In this document: positions 44,928 to 52,997 of the stretch, in pieces
Numbering within the stretch: the stretch's first letter is position 1
Layout of the letters: each line of letters opens with the position of its first letter
Origin: Youngiibacter multivorans
GTDB lineage: Bacteria > Bacillota > Clostridia > Clostridiales > Clostridiaceae
DNA: 64,000 nucleotides
NCBI RefSeq assembly: GCF_017873395.1
Contig: NZ_JAGGKC010000005.1
Location: forward strand, 62,001 to 126,000
Reading direction: 5' to 3'
Program-made: the position numbers and the translations under genes
Notes under the pieces: generated by a model
Told to the model about the DNA's origin: nothing
Databases searched by the model: none
The model's input: the letters and a program-made list of their open reading frames with translations, nothing else

Positions 44928-44936
44928 AGTGTTTCG
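44928..44936 (-). promoter_or_regulatory. Distal inverted activator-site copy
   Basis: AGTGTTTCG is the reverse complement of CGAAACACT, the element repeated three times about 170 bases downstream. Confidence 0.45.
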
Positions 44937-45100
44937 AAAAATTCACGCATAATCGTGCCAAATCGGACAGTTCCGGTCATGAATTTCGTATATTTCAGTC
45001 ACAAACGAAATAATTCAAATGTTTTAATCACATACTTGCAGACTGTAGAACTATGTTAATGTTTTCAAGCGTTTTGTTTTTGTGTTTTTCAGGCTTTTTT

Positions 45101-45162
45101 CGAAACACTGCTGAAATTCGACGAAACACTGCGATGCAGTATCGATACAATGCGAAACACTG
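45101..45162 (+). promoter_or_regulatory. Array of three activator sites (UAS)
   Basis: CGAAACACTG occurs exactly at 45101-45110, 45122-45131 and 45153-45162. Spacings of 21 and 31 bases equal two and three helical turns, so the sites face the same side of the DNA. They lie 104-165 bases upstream of the -24 element, the normal distance for a sigma-54 activator, and are the likely targets of the LevR/CelR-type protein. Confidence 0.7.
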
Positions 45163-45265
45163 TTTTATTTCCTGTTTTTCCATAAAATTTCTTGCCAGCA
45201 CCAAACCCGCTGTATGGGCGATTCGGCTTTATTGCAGCATTTTTATTCGGTGTTTTATAGTGTTT

Positions 45266-45281
45266 TGGCACGGCAATTGCT
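45266..45281 (+). promoter_or_regulatory. Sigma-54 (-24/-12) promoter of PTS cassette 2
   Basis: TGGCAC, five bases, TTGCT matches the consensus TGGCACN5TTGCW exactly. It is 35 bases upstream of the IIA start, with the activator gene 3 kb away. Confidence 0.9.
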
Positions 45282-45315
45282 ATATGTATAGTGTAAAACA
45301 AAGGAGGCGAATGTA

Positions 45316-45636
45316 TTGGAAGAACTCATAATGCAGATCATAATAGATTCCGGCGATGTAAGGTACCATGCCTATGAAGCTTTAAGCCTTGCAAACGAAG
45401 GTAAGTATGATGAGGCAAAGGAGAGCATAACAAAAGCCAATGAGGCGATGGAAAAGGCTCACGAGGCACAGACATCATTCCTATTCAAGGAAGCCAACGG
45501 TGAGAAGGTTGAAATCTCGGCACTCTTCGTTCACAGCCAGGATCACCTGATGACAGCGATCTCAGAAAAGAACCTTATAATTCAGCTCATAGAGATGAGA
45601 AAGTCTATACAGGAACTAATAGAAGCAAAGAAATAG
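45316..45636 (+). CDS. PTS lactose/cellobiose-type IIA component (copy 2)
   Basis: A 106-residue IIA with phosphorylated His73 in FVHSQDHLMTA. The start is TTG with AGGAGG 8 bases upstream, the same arrangement as in copy 1. It is the first gene after the sigma-54 promoter. Confidence 0.95.
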   Translation: MEELIMQIIIDSGDVRYHAYEALSLANEGKYDEAKESITKANEAMEKAHEAQTSFLFKEANGEKVEISALFVHSQDHLMTAISEKNLIIQLIEMRKSIQELIEAKK

Positions 45637-45655
45637 CAATGGAGGTATGAAAATC

Positions 45656-45967
45656 ATGAAAATCGTATTACTTTGTGCGGCAGGAATGTCCACAAGCATG
45701 CTCGTCAAGAAAATGCAGGAGGCTGCAAAGGCTAAGGGACTTGAGGCAGATATCGCAGCATACCCTGAATCACAGCTGGCAAAGGTCGGTCCTAGTGCTG
45801 ATGTCATCCTTCTGGGGCCTCAGATAAGGTTCGCTCTCAAGAAGATAACCGCTGAAGCAGAGAAGTTCAACGTACCGGTAGATGTCATTCCACCTGCTGA
45901 CTACGGCATGATGAATGGTGTAAAGGTGCTTGCACTTGCTGAGAAGATAATAGCAGCAAAGAAGTAG
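45656..45967 (+). CDS. PTS lactose/cellobiose-type IIB component (copy c)
   Basis: A 103-residue IIB with active Cys7 (LLCAAGMSTSML), nearly the same protein as copy b. The ATG at 45656 is preferred because the one at 45647 lies directly behind GGAGG. Confidence 0.94.
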   Translation: MKIVLLCAAGMSTSMLVKKMQEAAKAKGLEADIAAYPESQLAKVGPSADVILLGPQIRFALKKITAEAEKFNVPVDVIPPADYGMMNGVKVLALAEKIIAAKK

Positions 45968-45986
45968 ACTTAAAGCCTCAATATGA

Positions 45987-46001
45987 CAGCCTCTCAGGCT
46001 G
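45987..46001 (+). other. Intercistronic hairpin in cassette 2
   Basis: CAGCC / GGCTG stem-loop between IIB and IIC at the position corresponding to the cassette 1 hairpin. The sequences differ but the stem core is kept. Confidence 0.5.
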
Positions 46002-46083
46002 CCGCAATATTATAAGTTCATACAACCTAATAAACTGTTACCAATTGCACTAATATAAAATAATAAGACTAAGGAGAGAAAAA

Positions 46084-47397
46084 ATGGGAGAAAAACTTGT
46101 AAATGGCGTAATGACCTTTGTCAACACCAAAGCAGTCAGGGCACTCAAAGACGGTATCATCTTCACACTTCCCCTCACTATGATAGGATCGATATTCCTC
46201 CTTCTCGCACAGCTTCCAAGCCCTGTGATCAACAACTTCCTCATATCAATATTCGGTGAGAACTTCAGGGATCCACTGTTCCAGGTATACAGGTCAACCT
46301 TCAACATCATCGCACTCGTTGCGGTAGTAGCCATAGCCTACCAGTATGCGAAGCTATGTGCCCATGACGGACTCAATGCAGGCTTCCTCGCACTCGTAAC
46401 CTTCCTTATACTCGCACCAGGATCAGTAACTGACAAGGCAAGCGGAGTCACAATAGGAAACGTTATAGACAAAGCCTGGGGAGGCGGACAGGGAATGGTC
46501 GCCGCCATCATAATAGGACTTGTAGTTGGCGCAATATACTCCAAGCTCCTCGACATGAAGCTTACGATCAAGATGCCTGACGGAGTTCCTGAAGGCGTAT
46601 CAAAGCAGTTTGCAGCCCTGATTCCAGCCGGAATCATATTCACAGGCGCAATGCTCCTGTACATCCTCTTCAAATCAATGGACACAAACTTCATGGCATG
46701 GATCTACAAGGTTCTTCAGAGCCCGCTCCAGAACATCACAGATTCACTTCCGGCAATAATGTTCCTTTCAGCTCTTGCACCATTCTTCTGGCTCTTTGGA
46801 ATACATGGAACCACGATAGTAAATGGAGTAATGGATGGAATACTTCTTGCAAACACAGCTACTAACCAGGCAATTCTTGACAGCGGCCTTGCACTTACAA
46901 TAGCAAACGGAGCCAAGATAGTAACCAAGCAGTTCTGGGATAACTACATAATCATGACCGGAACAGGAATAACAATAGGACTTGTCGTTGCAATGCTCAT
47001 AGCTGCAAAGGCAGCAAAGAACAAGACACTCGGAAAGATAGCCCTTGTTCCTGGCCTGTTCAACATAAATGAGCCGGTAACCTTCGGACTTCCGATAGTA
47101 ATGAACCCGCTCATAGCTATACCTTACATGGTAATACCTGCACTTGCAGCGTTCATCACATACATGGCGATAAGCATAGGCTTCATGCCTCCGTTCTCCG
47201 GAGTCATGGCACCATGGACAACACCACCTATCATCTCCGGCTTCATAGTAACAGGCTGGCAGGGTGCGGTTGTTCAGGCGCTGATACTTGTACTCTCAGT
47301 AGTAATATACTTCCCGTTCTTCAAGAAGCAGGATGCTGCTGACGCGAAGGAAGAAGCTGCGATCCACGAGGAACATCTCCTCCACCCAGCTGAATAA
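46084..47397 (+). CDS. celB: PTS cellobiose-type IIC component (copy 2)
   Basis: A 437-residue IIC permease, close to 95 percent identical in protein to copy 1 by eye, with the same GIHGTTIV and FNINEPVTFGLPIVMNP motifs. Many codons differ silently in the first half, while some segments are almost identical in DNA. AAGGAGAG precedes the ATG. The GH1 gene that would hydrolyse its phosphorylated product follows 93 bases later. Confidence 0.94.
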   Translation: MGEKLVNGVMTFVNTKAVRALKDGIIFTLPLTMIGSIFLLLAQLPSPVINNFLISIFGENFRDPLFQVYRSTFNIIALVAVVAIAYQYAKLCAHDGLNAGFLALVTFLILAPGSVTDKASGVTIGNVIDKAWGGGQGMVAAIIIGLVVGAIYSKLLDMKLTIKMPDGVPEGVSKQFAALIPAGIIFTGAMLLYILFKSMDTNFMAWIYKVLQSPLQNITDSLPAIMFLSALAPFFWLFGIHGTTIVNGVMDGILLANTATNQAILDSGLALTIANGAKIVTKQFWDNYIIMTGTGITIGLVVAMLIAAKAAKNKTLGKIALVPGLFNINEPVTFGLPIVMNPLIAIPYMVIPALAAFITYMAISIGFMPPFSGVMAPWTTPPIISGFIVTGWQGAVVQALILVLSVVIYFPFFKKQDAADAKEEAAIHEEHLLHPAE

Positions 47398-47425
47398 CTA
47401 AAGACAACACAACAAAAGATGCAGC

Positions 47426-47455
47426 GGGGAGGACAGTGGAAACACTTCCTCCCTT
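47426..47455 (+). terminator. Weak hairpin between IIC copy 2 and GH1 gene
   Basis: GGGAGGACAGTG, GAAA, CACTTCCTCCC forms an imperfect stem with no T-run. It probably allows substantial read-through into the GH1 gene. Confidence 0.5.
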
Positions 47456-47490
47456 GATTCTTGAACTCGAAATACGAAAGGATGATATAT

Positions 47491-48909
47491 ATGTACTATA
47501 AGAAGCTTAAGGACTTCAGAAGCGACTTCCTATGGGGAGCCTCCACTTCAGCATACCAGGTAGAAGGAGCATGGAACGAGGACGGAAAAGGCTTGTCCGT
47601 CATGGATATGGGACACCATCCTGAGGGACTTGCTGACTTCAAGGTCACAAGTGACCACTACCACCATTACAAGGAAGACATCGCCCTGCTGGCAGAGCTT
47701 GGCCTCAAGGCATACAGGTTCTCGATAGCATGGACAAGGATCTTCCCGGAAGGCACTGGAAAGATCAATGAAAAGGGACTTGAGTTCTATAAGAATCTCA
47801 TAGACGAGATCCTGAAGTATGGAATGGAGCCGATAGTGACCCAGTACCACTTCGACCTGCCATATGCTCTCCACCAGAAGGGCGGCTGGTCAAACAGGGC
47901 CACAATCGATGCATATGTAGATTACGTAAAGGTGCTTTATGATAATTTCGGAGACAGGGTTAAGTACTGGCTTACAATAAACGAGCAGAACATGATGATA
48001 CTCCATGGTGCGGCACTTGGAATCGTGGCACCTGGTACCGAGAACATCGAGAAGGAAATTTACCAGCAGAACCACCACATGCTTCTCGCACAGGCAAAGG
48101 CTATCACACTCTACCATGAGATGAAGCTTCCTGGAAAGATAGGGCCTGCTCCGAACATAACCACGATATATCCTGAAACCTGCAATCCAGATGATGTCAT
48201 AGCAGCAATGAACTGGACATCCATAAGGAACTGGCTGTATCTTGACATGTGCGTATTCGGAAGATACAACTCCATAGCATGGAGCTATCTTGAAGAAAGA
48301 GGCTGGACGCCAAACATCGAGGATGGCGACATGGCTATCCTTGGAGCTCCTCTTGCAAAGCCTGATTTTATAGCTTTCAACTATTACTCAACTGCAACAG
48401 TTGCTGCAAGCAGGAACGACGGGTCAGACAAAGCTGCAGGGGCAGACCAGCAGATCGTATCCGGTGAAGAGGGAGTCTACAGGCAGGGTGAGAATCCAAG
48501 CCTCAAGCTCACATCCTTCGGATGGACTGTTGATCCTACAGGCTTCAGGAGCACTCTGAGAGAAATCAATGACAGGTACAACCTGCCGCTTCTTGTTACA
48601 GAGAACGGTCTTGGTGAATATGACAAGCTTGAAGAAGGCGACATAGTTAACGACGACTACAGGATAGACTACCTGAGAGACCACATAGAGCAGGCAAGGC
48701 TAGCTGTAAATGACGGAGTTGACCTCCTTGGCTACTGCCCGTGGTCAGCAATCGACCTTGTCAGCACCCATCAGGGCTTCGGCAAGAGATACGGGTTCAT
48801 CTATGTCAACAGGGAAGAAAATGACCTCAAGGACATGAGAAGGATAAAGAAGAAAAGCTTTGGCTGGTACAATAAGGTCATAGGATCAAACGGGACTGAC
48901 CTTGCATAG
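47491..48909 (+). CDS. 6-phospho-beta-glucosidase, GH1 (first of three)
   Basis: A 472-residue GH1 enzyme expected to split phosphorylated beta-glucosides made by the adjacent PTS into glucose 6-phosphate and an aglycone or sugar. It opens with FLWGASTSAYQVEGAWNEDGKG, has acid/base Glu165 in TINEQN and nucleophile Glu371 in VTENGLG. The ATG at 47491 has AAAGGA 8-9 bases before it; nearer ATGs sit on the site. It lies between IIC copy 2 and a further IIB gene, in the sigma-54-controlled operon. Confidence 0.92.
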   Translation: MYYKKLKDFRSDFLWGASTSAYQVEGAWNEDGKGLSVMDMGHHPEGLADFKVTSDHYHHYKEDIALLAELGLKAYRFSIAWTRIFPEGTGKINEKGLEFYKNLIDEILKYGMEPIVTQYHFDLPYALHQKGGWSNRATIDAYVDYVKVLYDNFGDRVKYWLTINEQNMMILHGAALGIVAPGTENIEKEIYQQNHHMLLAQAKAITLYHEMKLPGKIGPAPNITTIYPETCNPDDVIAAMNWTSIRNWLYLDMCVFGRYNSIAWSYLEERGWTPNIEDGDMAILGAPLAKPDFIAFNYYSTATVAASRNDGSDKAAGADQQIVSGEEGVYRQGENPSLKLTSFGWTVDPTGFRSTLREINDRYNLPLLVTENGLGEYDKLEEGDIVNDDYRIDYLRDHIEQARLAVNDGVDLLGYCPWSAIDLVSTHQGFGKRYGFIYVNREENDLKDMRRIKKKSFGWYNKVIGSNGTDLA

Positions 48910-48918
48910 GAGGCACAA

Positions 48919-49239
48919 ATGATCAGAATAGTCTTACTGTGCGGAGGCGGCATGTCCACCAGCGTCCTCATGAAACGGATGCAGGCGGAAGCTGACAAGA
49001 AAGGTCTTGAAGCGGAGATTTCCGCCTTTGGCGAAGGCCATCTACGAAAGGTGATTCCCTATGCTGACGTGATACTTCTCGGACCTCAGATAAGGTTCAC
49101 CTTCAAAAGGATTTCCGATGAATGCCTGGGCCATGGGATCCCGGTTGCCATGATTCCAAATGCGGATTACGGAATGATGGACGGCAGGAAGGTCCTTGCC
49201 CTGGCAGAGAAGCTGATTGAAGAGGGAAAGGTCAGATAA
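48919..49239 (+). CDS. PTS lactose/cellobiose-type IIB component (copy d)
   Basis: A 106-residue IIB with active Cys8 in LLCGGGMSTSVL and GPQIRFTFKRI. It is the most divergent of the four IIB genes in the cluster and starts 9 bases after the GH1 stop with GGAGG upstream. It has no IIC of its own nearby, so it may work with the IIC proteins above or signal to the activator. Confidence 0.93.
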   Translation: MIRIVLLCGGGMSTSVLMKRMQAEADKKGLEAEISAFGEGHLRKVIPYADVILLGPQIRFTFKRISDECLGHGIPVAMIPNADYGMMDGRKVLALAEKLIEEGKVR

Positions 49240-49325
49240 TCCACTAAAAAGCAGCATGAGTAAGACTGATATATAGAACACAAGATAATATAGAGCACAA
49301 GAAGAATAATAAACAAAAGAAAAAC

Positions 49326-49356
49326 AGAAGGTTCAGGCATTTCGCCTGAACCTTCT
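49326..49356. terminator. Bidirectional terminator between PTS and bglA transcripts
   Basis: A 13-bp perfect stem (AGAAGGTTCAGGC / GCCTGAACCTTCT) with a 5-base loop between convergent genes. Confidence 0.85.
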
Positions 49357-49387
49357 TCATCTTGTGATACCCTGCCATTTGCTCGCC

Positions 49388-50818
49388 TTACAGGATCTCA
49401 CCGTTTGATTCTATTACCTTTTTGTACCAGTCAAAGGACTTCTTCTTTGACCTGTCAAGGGTCCCCTTGCCTTCATTGTCCTTGTCCACATAGATGAAGC
49501 CGTATCGCTTCTTCATTTCGCCGGTGGTGAAGGATACAAGGTCAATGCAGCCCCATGGGGTGTAGCCCATAAGTTCCACTCCATCATGGGTTATGGCCTT
49601 TTCCATCTGCTCGATGTGAGAACGGAGGTAGTTAATCCTGTAGTCGTCGTTTATGTTTCCGTCTTCTTCTATGACATCCACTGCTCCAAGGCCGTTTTCG
49701 ACGATGAACATTGGCTTCTCATATCTCTCATGGAGCATAATTAGAGCATTTCTCAGGCCTACAGGGTCTATCGCCCATCCCCAGTCCGATGCCTGGAGGA
49801 AAGGATTCTTAACGCTTACGTGTGAGCCAGTCACCAGGTCCTTGTTTTCACCTTCAGCCCCTGATTTTACCGTGTCAGACATGTAGTAGCTGAAGCCGAT
49901 ATAATCTACGGTACCTTCTTCAAGTATCTTAGCGTCGCCAGGCTCCATCTTTATGTCATAGCCTTCCCTCTCCCATTCCTTAAGGGCATATGCAGGATAA
50001 TGGCCACGGCAGTGGACATCTGTGAAAAATATCCTGTCATGTATTGTGTGGAGTGCAAGCAGAGTATCCTCTGGATTAGAAGTAAATGGATAAACAGGAT
50101 GGAATGATACCATGCAGCCTATCTTGAAGTCAGGATTGATTCCATGGCCGATCTTTACTGCAAGGGCGCTTGCCACGAGCTCGTTGTGGGCAGCCTGGTA
50201 GATTACTTCCTTCCTGTCCTCCCCTTCCTTGAACTGGATACCGGAATTCGTCCAGGCGAATATCGGGTTCTTCAGGTTCATCTGGTTGTTGATCTCATTG
50301 AATGTCATCCAGTATTTAACCTTGTCTTTGTATCTTCTGAACACTGTCTCGGCGTATCTTGCAAAGCAGTCAATTACGCTTCTGTCCCTCCATCCGCCAT
50401 ATTTCTTGAATAGCCCATATGGCATCTCGAAGTGGGAAAGTGTAATGACCGGCTCTATGCCATGCTTAAGCAGCTCGTCGAACATGTCATCGTAGAACTT
50501 CAGGCCTTCCTCGTTTGGAACAGTCTCATCCCCGTTCGGGAATATCCTCGGCCAGTTTATGGATGTCCTGAAGCACTTGAATCCCATTTCTGCGAATAGT
50601 GCTATGTCCTCCTTGTATCTGCCATAGAAGTCTATGGCTTCATGGTTCGGGTAGTTCTCCCCCGGCATTATGCCGTCAGTAATCCTTCTTGGCACCCCGT
50701 GGGCTCCGGCAGTCATGACATCGGCAACGCTGAGACCTTTTCCACCCTTGTCAAAGCCACCTTCAAGCTGATGGGCAGCTACAGCTCCGCCCCATAGAAA
50801 ACCTTTTTGAAAACCCAT
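49388..50818 (-). CDS. bglA: 6-phospho-beta-glucosidase, GH1 (BglA/AscB-like)
   Basis: A 476-residue GH1 enzyme of the BglA/AscB branch. It starts FLWGGAVAAHQLEGGFDKGG, carries YPNHEAIDFYGRYKEDIALF, acid/base Glu175 in TFNEIN and nucleophile Glu374 in IVENGLGA, and ends with the KKSFDWYKKVI block typical of phospho-glucosidases. AAGGAGG is 5 bases upstream. It is the second gene of a minus-strand pair with the GH1-like gene and would process phosphorylated aryl- or cellobiose-type substrates. Confidence 0.94.
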   Translation of the reverse strand: MGFQKGFLWGGAVAAHQLEGGFDKGGKGLSVADVMTAGAHGVPRRITDGIMPGENYPNHEAIDFYGRYKEDIALFAEMGFKCFRTSINWPRIFPNGDETVPNEEGLKFYDDMFDELLKHGIEPVITLSHFEMPYGLFKKYGGWRDRSVIDCFARYAETVFRRYKDKVKYWMTFNEINNQMNLKNPIFAWTNSGIQFKEGEDRKEVIYQAAHNELVASALAVKIGHGINPDFKIGCMVSFHPVYPFTSNPEDTLLALHTIHDRIFFTDVHCRGHYPAYALKEWEREGYDIKMEPGDAKILEEGTVDYIGFSYYMSDTVKSGAEGENKDLVTGSHVSVKNPFLQASDWGWAIDPVGLRNALIMLHERYEKPMFIVENGLGAVDVIEEDGNINDDYRINYLRSHIEQMEKAITHDGVELMGYTPWGCIDLVSFTTGEMKKRYGFIYVDKDNEGKGTLDRSKKKSFDWYKKVIESNGEIL

Positions 50819-50886
50819 AATTACCTCCTTGATTTATCATTTGAAGGGGAAGCAAGCTAATCATTGCCTCCCCGGCCATTTATCGT

Positions 50887-52254
50887 TCAATCTGAAAAAC
50901 CCTTGTCCCCTGTGACATCCTTCATCCATTCGCCGGAAAGCTTTACCGTCCTCTTCAGTGTTGCTGTATCTATTGCAACGAACCCATATCTGTTCTTGAA
51001 GCCATTGTTCCATGACCAGTTGTCGGTAAATGACCAGGCATGGTAGCCTCTGCAGTCAGAGCCCTCCTCTATGGCCTTCAGGATCCATTTCAGATGGTTC
51101 CTGATGTAGTCGATCCTGTAGGTGTCATGGATCTCACCGTCCAGACGGTACCTGTCCTCATTCTCGACCCCGATGCCGTTTTCGGCAATGAAGCATGCCG
51201 GATTGCCGTAATTAAGCCTCAGGTCGGTGAGCAGGTCGTATATGCCCTTCTCATAGATTTCCCAGCCCCTGTATACGTTCATGCGCCTGCCGGGCATCCT
51301 GTAGTTGACGAAATAGTAGTTGAGTCCTTCCTGAAGCCTGTCTGCGGGTGCCATGACCCTTCTGGGCTTGAAATAGCTTATTCCCAGGACATCAACCCTG
51401 TTTTTTGCGATAAGCTCCTTGTCACCATCCCTTACCTCCGGAAGTATCTCGCTCCTTTCAAGCATATGAATAAGCTTTTCAGGGAATTCACCTTTAAGCA
51501 CGGGATCCAGGAACGCCTTGTTTATGAACAGGTCGCAGGCTTCAGCGGCTTCAAGGTCCTCCTTCGAACCAGATTTCGGATATACCTGGCTCAGGTTCAT
51601 GATGACGCCAATCTCCCCGCCGGTGCCCATCTCCCTGAAGGCTTCCACAGCTGAGGCATGCGCTATGATCATGTTGTATGCTACCTGTACAGCCCTTTTC
51701 AGGTTCCTTACCTTCGGATAATGGTTGCCTTCCACATAGCCCTGCTCTGCAGGTACCAGAGGATCGCTGAAGGTAAACCAGTTTTTGACCCTGTCTCCGA
51801 ACAGGTCGAAGCAGACCCTTGCATAATCGACGTATGCATCGACTGTCACCCTTGATTCCCATCCACCGTATTCCTGAAGCTTAACCGGGAGGTCGAAGTG
51901 GAAAAGGTTGATGTATGGCTCGAGCCCCTGCTTCTTCAGCTCATCTATCATGCTGTTGTAAAAATCCACGGCTTCCGGGTCAACATCACCGATGCCTTCC
52001 GGAATGAGCCTTGACCACTCTATGGAGGTCCTGTAGGAATCCAGCCCCATTTCCTTCATCAGGCCGATATCCTCAATGTACCTGTGATAGAAATCCGAGG
52101 CAATCTTCGGTCCTACCATATGATAAAAGTCTTCAGGCTCGCTCTCGTACCAGAACTCATAGATATCCATGCCCTTCTTGCCTGACGTACCCTCCGTCTG
52201 CGGTCCTGACGCTGCTGCACCGAAAAAGAACTTCTCAGGAAACCTGTATTCCAT
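50887..52254 (-). CDS. GH1-fold protein lacking the acid/base glutamate
   Basis: A 455-residue GH1-family protein. The nucleophile is present (Glu358 in IAENGIG) and the start FFFGAAASGPQTEG fits the fold, but the acid/base motif TFNEP reads TFSDP (Ser163-Asp164). Asp is shorter than Glu and the preceding Asn, which holds the substrate 2-OH, is also gone. It may be inactive, use an activated aglycone or an external base as plant myrosinases do, or have another role. The ATG at 52254 follows GGGAGGG. It is first in an operon with bglA (68-base gap). Confidence 0.9.
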   Translation of the reverse strand: MEYRFPEKFFFGAAASGPQTEGTSGKKGMDIYEFWYESEPEDFYHMVGPKIASDFYHRYIEDIGLMKEMGLDSYRTSIEWSRLIPEGIGDVDPEAVDFYNSMIDELKKQGLEPYINLFHFDLPVKLQEYGGWESRVTVDAYVDYARVCFDLFGDRVKNWFTFSDPLVPAEQGYVEGNHYPKVRNLKRAVQVAYNMIIAHASAVEAFREMGTGGEIGVIMNLSQVYPKSGSKEDLEAAEACDLFINKAFLDPVLKGEFPEKLIHMLERSEILPEVRDGDKELIAKNRVDVLGISYFKPRRVMAPADRLQEGLNYYFVNYRMPGRRMNVYRGWEIYEKGIYDLLTDLRLNYGNPACFIAENGIGVENEDRYRLDGEIHDTYRIDYIRNHLKWILKAIEEGSDCRGYHAWSFTDNWSWNNGFKNRYGFVAIDTATLKRTVKLSGEWMKDVTGDKGFSD

Positions 52255-52272
52255 CTCTATCCCTCCCATTGC

Positions 52273-52317
52273 ATGCATATTTCTTTGATTCAATTATACG
52301 GTCCTTTATGCATATTT
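52273..52317. promoter_or_regulatory. Promoter with flanking direct repeats before the GH1 pair
   Basis: ATGCATATTT occurs at 52273-52282 and again at 52308-52317, on either side of a minus-strand TATAAT (52298-52293). The repeats could be operator sites. The -35 hexamer is weak. Confidence 0.5.
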
Positions 52318-52349
52318 AGAATAGGAACAAAATACCTGATGGCTCTGAA

Positions 52350-52382
52350 AAGCCCTGTTTCCAACAATTGGAAACAGGGCTT
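52350..52382. terminator. Terminator of the nuclease gene
   Basis: A 15-bp perfect stem (AAGCCCTGTTTCCAA / TTGGAAACAGGGCTT) with loop CAA, 32 bases past the nuclease stop; T-run TTTT follows on the minus strand. Confidence 0.85.
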
Positions 52383-52414
52383 CCCTAAAAATTAATACAT
52401 TCTTCACAGAAATC

Positions 52415-52975
52415 TTATGGTACGTAGGTGCCTTTGGTAGTCCCCTGCCTCGAAATGCCCCACAGGCCTTTACCGGCATCGCGTGCAGTTCTCGCCAGAT
52501 CCATTATCCTTTCAGCATATCTTGTGTCAGGCGGAAACTCGTAGGGCTGGGCATGTCCTTCCGCTGCAAGAAGTGCGTTGAACAGATGCTCATCTATCGC
52601 TTCATCATTAACCTTGTCAGGAAGCTCAAGCCATACATACCTCAGAAGCCTTCCATATGCATCTGTTTCAGAAGTATCCTTCTCGAGGTACACTTTTCTG
52701 CCTTCAAGCATCATTTTTGTATAGGCCTTGGCTTCAGCTCCATACAGCTCAATTTCCCCTGATGTCTCAGGAGTGTTGACCCCTATAAGCCTTACTGCAG
52801 TTCCATCAGAAAGCCTTATCGTATCACCGTCAGAGACTGATGTGACATATGCCTCCCTGAATCCTGAAGGTATGGAATCACTGTAGCTCTGAGTCCTTAG
52901 AAAATCGAGGGCCGCAGGTATCAGAATAGCAGCAGCAAGGATAATGTAGAGGATATTCCATATTTTTCTTCGCAT
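52415..52975 (-). CDS. Secreted or membrane-anchored thermonuclease (SNase domain)
   Basis: A 186-residue staphylococcal-nuclease-like enzyme. An N-terminal helix (about 8-25) exports or anchors it; the SNase domain follows with DGDTIRL, VRLIGVNTPE (catalytic Arg and Glu) and DAYGRLLRYV (second catalytic Arg). It cleaves DNA and RNA with calcium, probably outside the cell for nutrient use. The ATG at 52975 has AAAGGA upstream. It follows the O-antigen-ligase-like gene by 22 bases. Confidence 0.92.
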   Translation of the reverse strand: MRRKIWNILYIILAAAILIPAALDFLRTQSYSDSIPSGFREAYVTSVSDGDTIRLSDGTAVRLIGVNTPETSGEIELYGAEAKAYTKMMLEGRKVYLEKDTSETDAYGRLLRYVWLELPDKVNDEAIDEHLFNALLAAEGHAQPYEFPPDTRYAERIMDLARTARDAGKGLWGISRQGTTKGTYVP

Positions 52976-52997
52976 GTCGATCCTTTCAAATGCCCTC

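Noticed and set aside
45101..45162. Three identical 10-base repeats considered as a small CRISPR array
   Set aside because: The repeats are too short and the intervals (11 and 21 bases) too irregular; position upstream of a sigma-54 promoter explains them better.
42710..47397. Repeated PTS cassettes considered as a mobile element
   Set aside because: No transposase, integrase, terminal inverted repeats or target duplication are visible.
51040..51654. Open frame of 204 codons on the plus strand opposite the GH1-like gene
   Set aside because: No ribosome site or family resemblance, and it is fully antisense to a clear GH1 protein.
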